Source: Candidatus Omnitrophota bacterium | GTDB taxonomy: Bacteria; Omnitrophota; Gorgyraeia; Gygaellales; Profunditerraquicolaceae | Direction: 5' to 3' | Length of the DNA: 7,680 nucleotides | Assembly: GCA_016212045.1 (NCBI GenBank) | Contig: JACRHO010000122.1 | Location: forward strand, 1 to 7,680 | In this document: piece after piece, positions 1 through 5,971 of the stretch | Layout: each line of letters opens with the position of its first letter | How positions within the stretch are numbered: position 1 is the first letter of the stretch | Notes under the pieces: generated by a model | The model's database searches: none | Told to the model about the DNA's origin: nothing | Seen by the model: only the letters and a program-made list of their open reading frames with translations | Made by a program: the position numbers and the translations under genes

Positions 1-1
1 A

Positions 2-865
2 AATGAAAAAGAAGAGGTGATGGGGATTTACCCTATCTCGGTAGGAGCGCATATATTAGTGAAAGACCATCAGCGGGTAGAGGCAGGCGAGCTTTTGGCC
101 AAGATTCCGCGGGTGGTGGTAAAGACTAGAGACATCACCGGCGGTCTTCCGCGGGTGGCTGAATTATTTGAAGCCCGCCGGCCAAAGGATCCGGCAGTCA
201 TCAGCGAGATTGACGGTTTTGTGGAATTCGGCGAGACTAAAAAGGGCCAGCGGGTGATCGTGATTAAATCTCCGACGGGCATGCAGAGAGAATATGTGAT
301 CCCGCACGGCAAGCACCCCAATGTTTATAAAGGCGATAAGGTCATTGCCGGCCAGCAATTGACTGATGGACCAGTAGTTTTGCAGGATATCCTCAGGGTT
401 TGCGGCGATAAGGTCTTGCAGGAATACCTGGTGAATGAGGTCCAGGAAGTTTATCGCTTACAAGGAGTGCATATAAACGATAAACACATTGAGATGATTA
501 TCCGGCAGATGTTAAAAAAGGTCAGGATTGAAGACCCGGCTGATTCCACTTTCTTGCCGGCGCAGCAGGTAGATAAATGGAAATTCCAGAAGGAAAATTC
601 GCGCATCATTAAAAAAGGCGGCAAACCCGCACAGGCCACACCCTTGTTATTAGGCATTACCAAGGCCTCTTTGACCACTGAGAGTTTTATTTCCGCAGCC
701 AGTTTCCAGGAGACCACGCGCGTTTTGACTGAAGCAGCTACCTCGGGCAAGAGCGATGAGCTCTTTGGCTTAAAGGAGAATGTTATCGTCGGACATCTGA
801 TTCCGGCAGGCACAGGTTTCCGCGAACATCAGAATATTGAGGTAATAAAAAGAGTTGAAAAATAA
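2..865 (+). CDS. rpoC: RNA polymerase beta' subunit, C-terminal part (5' end outside the window)
   Basis: This is the last ~287 residues of the beta' subunit of RNA polymerase, which together with beta forms the catalytic core. The reading frame is open from base 2, so the gene enters from the left and the ATG/GTG codons near base 17 are internal. Diagnostic family blocks are visible: KTRDITGGLPRVAELFEAR and RPKDPAVISEIDG near the left edge, then EYLVNEVQEVYRLQGVHIND and KHIEMIIRQMLKKVRIEDP, and finally ITKASLTTESFISAASFQET, TRVLTEAATSGKSDELFGLK and ENVIVGHLIPAGTG close to the C-terminus. The protein ends in an ordinary way shortly after the last block. The stop codon TAA is followed by only two bases before the rpsL start, so rpoC is very probably cotranscribed with the ribosomal protein genes, the classical rpoBC-str arrangement. 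No frameshift or missing block is seen. Confidence 0.98.
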   Translation, partial: NEKEEVMGIYPISVGAHILVKDHQRVEAGELLAKIPRVVVKTRDITGGLPRVAELFEARRPKDPAVISEIDGFVEFGETKKGQRVIVIKSPTGMQREYVIPHGKHPNVYKGDKVIAGQQLTDGPVVLQDILRVCGDKVLQEYLVNEVQEVYRLQGVHINDKHIEMIIRQMLKKVRIEDPADSTFLPAQQVDKWKFQKENSRIIKKGGKPAQATPLLLGITKASLTTESFISAASFQETTRVLTEAATSGKSDELFGLKENVIVGHLIPAGTGFREHQNIEVIKRVEK

Positions 866-867
866 TT

Positions 868-1239
868 ATGCCCACGATTAGCCAACTGATTAGATTAGGC
901 AGAAGGTTAAAAAGGAAAAAGACGAAGTCACCGGCTTTAAAGAGCTGCCCCCAGAGAAGAGGCGTGTGCTTGCAGGTGCGCACAATGACCCCGAAGAAAC
1001 CCAACTCTGCCTTAAGAAAGATTTCCCGTGTGCGCCTCACCACCGGCATAGAAGTTACAGCTTATATCCCGGGAGAAGGCCATAATTTACAAGAGCACTC
1101 TATAGTGTTAGTCAGGGGCGGCAGGGTAAAAGACCTGCCTGGGGTAAGGTATCATATCGTTAGAGGAACCCTGGATACCGCGGGCGTGAATCAGCGCAAA
1201 AAATCGCGCTCCAAGTATGGAGCAAAGATGCAAAAATAA
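868..1239 (+). CDS. rpsL: 30S ribosomal protein S12
   Basis: The 123-residue product matches S12, the decoding-centre protein of the small ribosomal subunit, in length and sequence. The N-terminus MPTISQLIRLGRR is the family start, TPKKPNSALRK (residues 41-51) and GGRVKDLPGVRYH (84-96) are the two decoding loops, and the basic tail ends KKSRSKYGAK. Lys43, Lys88 and Pro91, positions where streptomycin resistance or dependence changes occur in other bacteria, all have the sensitive-type residue. Asp89, the residue methylthiolated in E. coli S12, is present. The ATG lies two bases after the rpoC stop. No clear Shine-Dalgarno is seen in the AT-rich sequence before it, so translation may be coupled to rpoC. 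The gene is followed by a short palindromic element and then rpsG, the standard str order. Confidence 0.98.
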   Translation: MPTISQLIRLGRRLKRKKTKSPALKSCPQRRGVCLQVRTMTPKKPNSALRKISRVRLTTGIEVTAYIPGEGHNLQEHSIVLVRGGRVKDLPGVRYHIVRGTLDTAGVNQRKKSRSKYGAKMQK

Positions 1240-1325
1240 ATAATAACTTATCCGCCACAAATATCGGCGGATTTAATTCGCCCAAACAACTTACGTCACT
1301 GATGTTCCGTAAGTTGTGGGCTCAT
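1240..1325 (+). repeat. Reduced palindromic intergenic element (copy D), rpsL-rpsG
   Basis: The gap begins right after the rpsL TAA and holds two hairpins that match the middle and right parts of elements A-C. First hairpin: ATCCGCC (1250-1256) pairs with GGCGGAT (1266-1272). It is flanked by AACTTA on the left and TTTAATTCGC on the right, the same flanks as the central stem of the longer copies. Second hairpin: GCCCA (1280-1284), a two-base bulge AA, then CAACTTACG (1287-1295), paired with CGTAAGTTG (1308-1316) and TGGGC (1317-1321). It ends CTCAT-TAA (TAA at 1326-1328), then AA and the rpsG ATG. The left hairpin of the larger elements is missing or reduced to the bases before 1250. The pairing is directly visible. 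Membership of the same family is inferred from shared flanks and architecture. Confidence 0.8.
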
Positions 1326-1330
1326 TAAAA

Positions 1331-1801
1331 ATGAGAAGAAGAAAAGCGCAGGAAAAAGAGATTTTAGCCGACCCAAAATTTAACAGCAAAACCGTAGCCA
1401 AGTTTATTAATATGGTGATGCTTAAAGGCAAAAAATCTATTGCCGAGAAGATAGTTTACAGCGCCTTTGAGAAGTTGACCAAAGAATTAAATGAGCCGGA
1501 TGCCTTAAAAATTTTTCATAAAGCCCTGGAAAACGCCCGGCCGCGCTTAGAGGTAAAACCCCGTCGCGTCGGCGGGGCAACCTATCAAGTCCCAATAGAA
1601 GTGAGGCAGCAGCGCGGTGTTTCTATTGCCATGCGCTGGATCAGGGATTTCGCGCGCAGCAAAAAAGGCAAGCCCATGCAGGATAAATTAGCAGATGAGG
1701 TTATGGCGGCTTATAAAGGCGAGGGCGCGGCGATAAAGAAGAGGGATGATACACACAAAATGGCTGAGGCAAATAAAGCCTTTGCGCACTTTAGATGGTA
1801 A
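1331..1801 (+). CDS. rpsG: 30S ribosomal protein S7
   Basis: The product of 156 residues is S7, which nucleates assembly of the 16S rRNA 3' domain (the head) and lines the E site. Family landmarks are MRRRKAQ and LADPKFNSKTVAKFINMVML at the start, GKKSIAEKIVYSAFE, ENARPRLEVKPRRVGGATYQ followed by VPIEVR, AMRWIRDFARSKKGK, and the C-terminus HKMAEANKAFAHFRW. I chose the ATG at 1331 because the homologous region begins at MRRRK. A GTG at 1316 is in frame but lies inside the right hairpin arm of element D and would add an unsupported MGSLK. No Shine-Dalgarno precedes the ATG: the upstream bases are the element end CTCATTAAAA. The stop TAA (1799-1801) is where S7 normally ends, and element A begins at the next base. 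Confidence 0.97.
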   Translation: MRRRKAQEKEILADPKFNSKTVAKFINMVMLKGKKSIAEKIVYSAFEKLTKELNEPDALKIFHKALENARPRLEVKPRRVGGATYQVPIEVRQQRGVSIAMRWIRDFARSKKGKPMQDKLADEVMAAYKGEGAAIKKRDDTHKMAEANKAFAHFRW

Positions 1802-2025
1802 GTGAGCACATAAGTTATGGAGCCCTATCTTAAAGAAGTAAGCGACATAACTTATCTGTGCGAACTTACCCAGCACTAATTTGTTTAAACATACGTTGAT
1901 TATCAAATTAGTGCTGGGTTAAATTCGCAGACGCTGAAGACAACAAAAATATAGGCAGCTATAACCCAGCACTTATTTGCTGGGGTAACGCACGATTCAA
2001 ATTAGTGCTGGGTTATCTGCTCATT
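1802..2025 (+). repeat. Palindromic intergenic element (copy A), rpsG-fusA
   Basis: This is a 224-bp element flanked by TAA on both sides (1799-1801, the rpsG stop, and 2026-2028). Left hairpin: GCAC (1806-1809) and ATAAGTTATG (1810-1819) pair with CATAACTTAT (1846-1855), a CT bulge, and GTGC (1858-1861). Central stem: ACCCAGCACTAATTTG (1868-1883) pairs perfectly with CAAATTAGTGCTGGGT (1904-1919), and GCGAA (1860-1864) can pair with TTCGC (1924-1928). Right hairpin: GCAG (1955-1958), bulge CT, ATAACCCAGCAC (1961-1972) pair with GTGCTGGGTTAT (2005-2016) and CTGC (2017-2020). The right arms repeat the central-stem sequence, so alternative folds are possible. A smaller GCTG/CAGC hairpin (1933-1936 with 1956-1959) lies between the two stems. 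One base separates the right TAA from the fusA ATG. No terminator-like T run follows any stem. Confidence 0.9.
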
Positions 2026-2029
2026 TAAA

Positions 2030-4132
2030 ATGGCACGCAAAATTCCATTAGATAAAGTCAGGAACATCGGCATCATCGCCCATATTGATGCCGGAAAGAC
2101 TACCACTACCGAGCGTATCCTTTTTTTTACTGGCCGGACCTATAAAATCGGCGAGGTGGATGAGGGGACTGCGACGATGGACTGGATGGTCCAGGAACAG
2201 GAGCGCGGGATCACCATTACTGCGGCCTGCACCACCTGTTACTGGAAGGATATCCGGATAAATATTATTGATACGCCCGGCCATGTTGATTTTACTGTGG
2301 AGGTAGAAAGGTCATTAAAGGTTTTGGATGGGGCAGTAGTGGTTTTCTGCGGCGTGGGGGCAGTTGAGCCGCAATCAGAAACGGTCTGGCGCCAGGCTGA
2401 CCGCTACCATGTGCCGCGGATTTGTTTTGTGAATAAATTAGATAGGACCGGGAGCAATTTTTCCCAGGTGATTGACCAGATCTGCAGCAAATTAGGCGCC
2501 CATGCCGCAGCGGTGCAGCTTCCTTATGGCGAAGAGGAAAACTTTAAAGGCGTGATTGATTTAATTGAGAGGAAATTAGTTTTATATAAAGACGAGGCAG
2601 GTAAAGAACTTGAGAGCTTAGAGCTGCCGGCAGAAGTTTTAGCTAAGGCAGAACATTATCGCAATATCTTATTGGAGAAGCTCGCTGAGGTGGACGCAAA
2701 TATTATGGATAAATTTGTCCACGCCAAAGAAATTTCTATCCTCGAGATAAAAGATGCTATCAGAAGACACGTCATAGATAATAAGTTTGTTCCGGTTCTC
2801 TGCGGCAGCGCATTGAGAAATAAAGGGATTCAGTTGCTCTTGGATGCTATCTGCGAGTACCTGCCTTCTCCCTTAGATTTACCACCGATAAAAGGGATTG
2901 AGCCGGAAAGCGGAAACTTTGAGGAGATTGAGGCCTCTAGCGATGCGCCATTGTGCGCGCTCTGTTTTAAAATCGCCACTGACCCTTATGTAGGCAGGAT
3001 ACATTATTTGAGGCTCTATTCGGGAAGGATATCTAGCGGGACATATGTTTATAATGCCACCCAGAGAATCAAAGAGCGCCTGACCAAATTAGTGCAGATG
3101 CACGCCAACCGTCAGGAGATTATTGAAGAGGCCGAAACCGGAGATATTGTCGCCGCAGTAGGATTAAAAGAAACTAAGACCGGAGACACGCTCTGCGCAG
3201 AAAAAAATCCGATTTTAGTGGAGGCGATCCGTTTTCCTGAGCCGGTGCTGCAACAGGCGATTGAACCTAAGACTAAACAGGACCAGGATAAATTGGGACT
3301 GGCCCTGCATAAAATAGAAGAAGAGGACCCATCATTTAAGGTAACCTATAATCAGGAGACTGGCCAGACGATTATTGCCGGAATGGGACAGTTGCACTTA
3401 GAGATTGTCATTGACCGGATCTTGCGGGAGTTCAATGTTGAGGCGCAAGTAGGCGCGCCGCAGGTAGCCTATCGTGAAACGATCAGCAAAAAGGTTATTT
3501 CTACTGGAAAATTTATCCAGCAGACCGGCGGCCGCGGACAATATGGCCACGTAGTAATAGAAATGCAGCCGCAAGAGATCCCGGGCGCAGGGATTACTTT
3601 TACAGATAAGATAAAAAGCGGGGCTATCCCGCGCGAATTTATCCCGGCAGTAAAGCAGGGGATTATGGGCTCAGCCAGAAGCGGATGTTTAGCCGGTTAT
3701 CCGGTTACGGATGTGGCAATAACTTTAATCGACGGCTCCTTTCATGAAGTTGATTCCTCAGAATTGGCCTTTCAGATGGCCGCAGCCCTTGCCTTTAATG
3801 ATGGGCTAAAGAAGGCCGCGGCAATTATTTTAGAGCCGATTATGGATATAGAGGTAATTGTGCCGGAAGAATATATGGGGACAGTTATTGGGGACCTGAA
3901 TTCCCGTCGGGCAAAGATTGTGTCGCTCTCCACCCGGGTGAATCTGCGCACTATCCGGGCTTATGTGCCCCTGGCAGAATTATTCAATTACGCCACAGTC
4001 TCGCGTTCTTTAACCCAGGGCCGTGCATCCTATATAATGGAGCCCTCATATTATGCTGAGGTGCCTGCAAATATAGTAGAAAAAATTATCAGTGGTTTTG
4101 CATCCAGTGGTCCTTTAAGAAAAACACTTTAA
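2030..4132 (+). CDS. fusA: Translation elongation factor G
   Basis: The 700-residue product is a full-length EF-G, the GTPase that drives tRNA-mRNA translocation and, with RRF, ribosome recycling. All GTP-binding motifs are present: AHIDAGKT (residues 17-24), the switch I region QERGITITAA, DTPGHVDF and NKLDR. Domains II to V follow at expected places: TDPYVGRIHYLRLYSGRISSG in domain II style (middle), GMGQLHLEIVIDRI (domain III), GGRGQYGHV and DGSFHEVDSSELAFQMAA (domain IV, with the His at the tip that reaches the decoding centre), and EPIMDIEVIVPEEYMGTVIG (domain V). It is the str-operon copy, between rpsG and tuf. The start is the only reasonable ATG. It has no Shine-Dalgarno and lies one base after the TAA ending element A. 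The stop at 4130-4132 is followed at once by element B. Confidence 0.97.
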   Translation: MARKIPLDKVRNIGIIAHIDAGKTTTTERILFFTGRTYKIGEVDEGTATMDWMVQEQERGITITAACTTCYWKDIRINIIDTPGHVDFTVEVERSLKVLDGAVVVFCGVGAVEPQSETVWRQADRYHVPRICFVNKLDRTGSNFSQVIDQICSKLGAHAAAVQLPYGEEENFKGVIDLIERKLVLYKDEAGKELESLELPAEVLAKAEHYRNILLEKLAEVDANIMDKFVHAKEISILEIKDAIRRHVIDNKFVPVLCGSALRNKGIQLLLDAICEYLPSPLDLPPIKGIEPESGNFEEIEASSDAPLCALCFKIATDPYVGRIHYLRLYSGRISSGTYVYNATQRIKERLTKLVQMHANRQEIIEEAETGDIVAAVGLKETKTGDTLCAEKNPILVEAIRFPEPVLQQAIEPKTKQDQDKLGLALHKIEEEDPSFKVTYNQETGQTIIAGMGQLHLEIVIDRILREFNVEAQVGAPQVAYRETISKKVISTGKFIQQTGGRGQYGHVVIEMQPQEIPGAGITFTDKIKSGAIPREFIPAVKQGIMGSARSGCLAGYPVTDVAITLIDGSFHEVDSSELAFQMAAALAFNDGLKKAAAIILEPIMDIEVIVPEEYMGTVIGDLNSRRAKIVSLSTRVNLRTIRAYVPLAELFNYATVSRSLTQGRASYIMEPSYYAEVPANIVEKIISGFASSGPLRKTL

Positions 4133-4375
4133 GTGAGGACATAAGTTATGGAGCCCTATATTAGTAAAGATACAAGTGATATTATTAAAGATACAGGCGA
4201 CATAACTTATCAGTCCGAACTTACCCTTGACAATTTTTTAATAATGGTTGCTGCCAGAAATAACTCTAAGCTTAAACATTGTCAAGGGTTAAATTCGCAG
4301 ACGCTGGTACATACTAAAACAGGCAGCTACAATTTATGTCATCCTTACAGGATTTCCATAAATTGTCTGCTCATT
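4133..4375 (+). repeat. Palindromic intergenic element (copy B), fusA-tuf
   Basis: This 243-bp element lies between the fusA TAA (4130-4132) and a second TAA (4376-4378). Left hairpin: GGAC (4137-4140) plus ATAAGTTATG (4141-4150) pair with CATAACTTAT (4201-4210), bulge CA, and GTCC (4213-4216). Its loop contains two 21-bp tandem units. Central stem: ACCCTTGACAAT (4223-4234) pairs with ATTGTCAAGGGT (4278-4289), with CGAA/TTCG at the base. Right hairpin: GCAG (4323-4326), bulge CT, ACAATTTATG (4329-4338) pair with CATAAATTGT (4357-4366) and CTGC (4367-4370), with an inner ATCCT/AGGAT hairpin. The first 167 bp match element C with four differences. A 76-codon open frame runs through it (4148-4378), but I consider it non-coding. 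Confidence 0.9.
4160..4201 (+). repeat. Two 21-bp tandem units in the left-hairpin loop of element B
   Basis: Bases 4160-4180 and 4181-4201 are two imperfect copies of a 21-bp unit, each containing the core AAAGATACA, with four mismatches between them. Element C carries the same pair at 5999-6040. Element A has only about one unit in the same loop, which accounts for its 24-bp shorter loop. The duplication is visible directly; that it arose by slippage is inference. Confidence 0.75.
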
Positions 4376-4376
4376 T

Positions 4377-4385
4377 AAGGAGGTG
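4377..4385 (+). promoter_or_regulatory. Strong Shine-Dalgarno of tuf
   Basis: AAGGAGGTG, with GGAGG at 4379-4383 and seven bases to the tuf ATG, is a near-perfect ribosome binding site. It directly follows the end of element B: its first two bases are the last two of the element-flanking TAA. No comparable site lies in front of rpsL, rpsG, fusA or rplC here, so tuf, whose product is normally the most abundant of these proteins, has by far the best initiation signal. Confidence 0.9.
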
Positions 4386-4390
4386 TATTT

Positions 4391-5596
4391 ATGGCTAAAG
4401 AGAAATTTGTCAGGTCTAGGCCGCACGTGAACATCGGAACTATCGGCCATATTGATCATGGCAAGACGCTTTTGACTTCGGCGATTACGCATGTTCTGGC
4501 TAAGTTAGGCAAGGCGCAAGCCCGAGATTATGCGGATATCGCCAAAGGCGGGGCAATCAGGGATGAAAGTAAAATCCTGACCATCTCCGTAGCGCACGTA
4601 GAGTATGAAACAGATAACCGCCACTATGCGCATATTGATTGTCCGGGACACGCTGATTATATCAAGAATATGATCACCGGTGCCGCGCAGATGGATGGCG
4701 CAATCCTGGTGGTTTCAGCTGCGGACGGGCCCATGCCCCAGACCCGCGAGCATATTCTCCTGGCCCGTCAGGTAAACGTTCCAGCGATGGTCGTCTTTAT
4801 CAACAAGGTGGATGTGGTGCAGGATAAGGAACTCATTGACCTGGTGGAGATGGAAGTAAGAGAACTGCTCACTAAATATGGTTTTCCCGGCGATAAAACT
4901 CCGGTGGTCAGAGGCAGCGCCTTAAAGGCATTGCAGGCCTCTGGAGACCCGAACAGCCCAGATTGCAAACCTATCCTGGATTTGATGAAGGCTGTGGATG
5001 AGTTTATTCCTTTGCCGGTCAGAGATTTAGACAAGCCGCTCCTGATGGCAGTAGAAGATGTTTTCAGCATTGAAGGAAGAGGAACAGTGGGCACAGGGAG
5101 AGTTGAGCGCGGTAAAGTAAAATTAAACGATGAAGTAGAATTAGTCGGATTAAGGCCTGAACCCAGAAAGACCGTAGTCACCGGCATAGAAATGTTCAGA
5201 AAAATACTGGATGAAGGCCAGGCCGGCGACAACGTGGGTCTCTTGTTAAGAGGCGTAGAAAAAGATGATATTGAACGCGGTATGGTCATTGCCGCGCCTA
5301 AATCAATTACCCCGCATACTAAGTTCAAGGCCCAGGTTTATATCCTGACTAAAGAAGAAGGCGGCAGGCATACGCCTTTCTTTAAAGGTTACCGTCCGCA
5401 GTTCTATTTCCGGACCACTGATGTTACCGGAAGCGTAACCTTGCCGCAGGGCGTAGAAATGGTCATGCCCGGCGATAATGCTAATCTGGAAATAGAATTG
5501 ATTACGCCTATTGCTATGGAAAAGGAATCGCGTTTTGCTATTCGTGAAGGCGGCCATACTGTAGGCGCAGGAGTGGTAACGGAAGTTATAGCTTAA
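4391..5596 (+). CDS. tuf: Translation elongation factor Tu, with a non-standard switch I
   Basis: The 401-residue product is EF-Tu, the GTPase that brings aminoacyl-tRNA to the ribosome. Visible are the P-loop GHIDHGKT (19-26), DCPGH (83-87, with catalytic His87), NKVD (138-141) and SAL (176-178), followed by domain II (EGRGTVGTGRVERGKVK, GIEMFRKILDEGQAGDN) and domain III (GRHTPFFKGYRPQFYFRTTD, REGGHTVGAGVV). Length is normal for the family. Two places are unusual. The P-loop is followed by Leu27 where Thr is usual. Switch I reads IAKGGAIRDESKILTIS where most EF-Tu have a sequence ending RGITI; only the Mg-binding Thr (Thr64) and its Ile neighbour fit. I recall a similar IAKGG...RDxxKxxTI version in planctomycetes, so this is likely a lineage feature, not damage. 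The frame is intact and the gene has an excellent ribosome binding site. Confidence 0.97.
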   Translation: MAKEKFVRSRPHVNIGTIGHIDHGKTLLTSAITHVLAKLGKAQARDYADIAKGGAIRDESKILTISVAHVEYETDNRHYAHIDCPGHADYIKNMITGAAQMDGAILVVSAADGPMPQTREHILLARQVNVPAMVVFINKVDVVQDKELIDLVEMEVRELLTKYGFPGDKTPVVRGSALKALQASGDPNSPDCKPILDLMKAVDEFIPLPVRDLDKPLLMAVEDVFSIEGRGTVGTGRVERGKVKLNDEVELVGLRPEPRKTVVTGIEMFRKILDEGQAGDNVGLLLRGVEKDDIERGMVIAAPKSITPHTKFKAQVYILTKEEGGRHTPFFKGYRPQFYFRTTDVTGSVTLPQGVEMVMPGDNANLEIELITPIAMEKESRFAIREGGHTVGAGVVTEVIA

Positions 5597-5666
5597 TTGT
5601 TAAACTGTTCAATTGTTAAACTGTTACACGGCATAAACAATTTGACAATTTAGCAATATAACAATT
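5597..5666 (+). repeat. Second-family palindrome, tuf-rpsJ gap
   Basis: The gap between the tuf stop and the rpsJ ATG is one long imperfect inverted repeat unrelated in sequence to elements A-D. Its left half contains AATTGTTAAACTGTT twice (5595-5609 and 5611-5625). The right half, AACAATTTGACAATT (5636-5650) followed by sequence ending ACAATTTAA, is its imperfect reverse complement, giving a hairpin of about 34 bp with a loop of about 10 bases near ACACGGCAT. TAA stands on both sides (5594-5596, the tuf stop, and 5667-5669), leaving AT before the rpsJ start. No Shine-Dalgarno is present. A TTGACA at 5642-5647 lies in the hairpin arm and is not a credible promoter. Confidence 0.85.
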
Positions 5667-5671
5667 TAAAT

Positions 5672-5971
5672 ATGCAAAAAATACGTATCAAATTAAAGGC
5701 ATACGACCATCGCCTGTTGGATCAGGCAGTAGGAGAGATTGTCGAGACAGTCAAGCGCAGCGGCGCCACTATCTTAGGCCCGGTGCCGCTTCCTACCAAG
5801 CGCGAGATTTATACGGTGCTGCGATCTCCGGTGATTGACAAGAAATCGCGCGAGCAGTTTGAGTTATCCACGCATAAGCGGCTGATTGATATTGTGGAGC
5901 CGACCTCAAAGACCATTGATGCCTTAAGGAAACTTAATCTGCCGGCAGGGGTGGATGTAGAGATAAAGTAA
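5672..5971 (+). CDS. rpsJ: 30S ribosomal protein S10
   Basis: The 99-residue product is S10, a small-subunit head protein that also serves as NusE in transcription antitermination complexes with NusB. It aligns end to end with the family: MQKIRIKLKAYDHRLLDQ at the start, GPVPLPTKREIYTVLRSP in the middle with the loop that contacts 16S rRNA, then SREQFELSTHKRLIDIVEPT and the C-terminal GVDVEIK. The ATG chosen begins exactly at the family N-terminus. It normally heads the S10 operon. Here it follows tuf after only a 75-bp palindromic gap with no convincing promoter, so the str and S10 clusters probably form one transcription unit. The stop TAA (5969-5971) is where the family ends and is followed at the next base by element C. 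Confidence 0.97.
   Translation: MQKIRIKLKAYDHRLLDQAVGEIVETVKRSGATILGPVPLPTKREIYTVLRSPVIDKKSREQFELSTHKRLIDIVEPTSKTIDALRKLNLPAGVDVEIK

Noticed and set aside
1316..1330. Upstream GTG start for rpsG, and likewise an ATG at 6173 for rplC
   Set aside because: Both lie in hairpin arms of the elements and add residues outside the family alignment. The ATGs at 1331 and 6188 match the known N-termini of S7 and L3.
1802..2020. Rho-independent terminators formed by the strong stems of the intergenic elements
   Set aside because: None of the stems is followed by a T run, and they lie between genes that should be cotranscribed. The central stem of C has a T run, but on the 5' arm side, inside the pairing.
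1802..2025. Integron attC sites or a CRISPR-like array as the identity of the elements
   Set aside because: No GTTRRRY/RYYYAAC core pair of the attC type is found at the ends, and there are no regularly spaced identical repeats with unique spacers.
4227..4232. TTGACA in elements B and C as a -35 box for tuf or rplC
   Set aside because: It is part of the central stem (CCCTTGACAAT) and no -10-like hexamer follows at 16-18 bp.
4148..4378. A 76-codon open frame (MEPYISKDTSD...) in element B, with a matching 52-codon frame in element C and a 20-codon frame in element A
   Set aside because: It lies wholly within the palindromic repeat, has no ribosome binding site of its own and ends at different points in each copy. 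Three of the four base differences between B and C in this frame change the amino acid, so there is no sign of coding constraint.
4768..5328. Minus-strand open frame of 186 codons opposite tuf, and other antisense frames opposite rpoC, fusA and rplC
   Set aside because: They are shadows of highly conserved + strand genes and resemble no known protein.
5642..5670. Promoter-like TTGACA with TTTAAA 17 bases downstream, before rpsJ
   Set aside because: TTGACA lies in a palindrome arm and the supposed -10 ends one base before the rpsJ ATG, so transcription would start inside the gene. AT-rich repeats produce such matches by chance.
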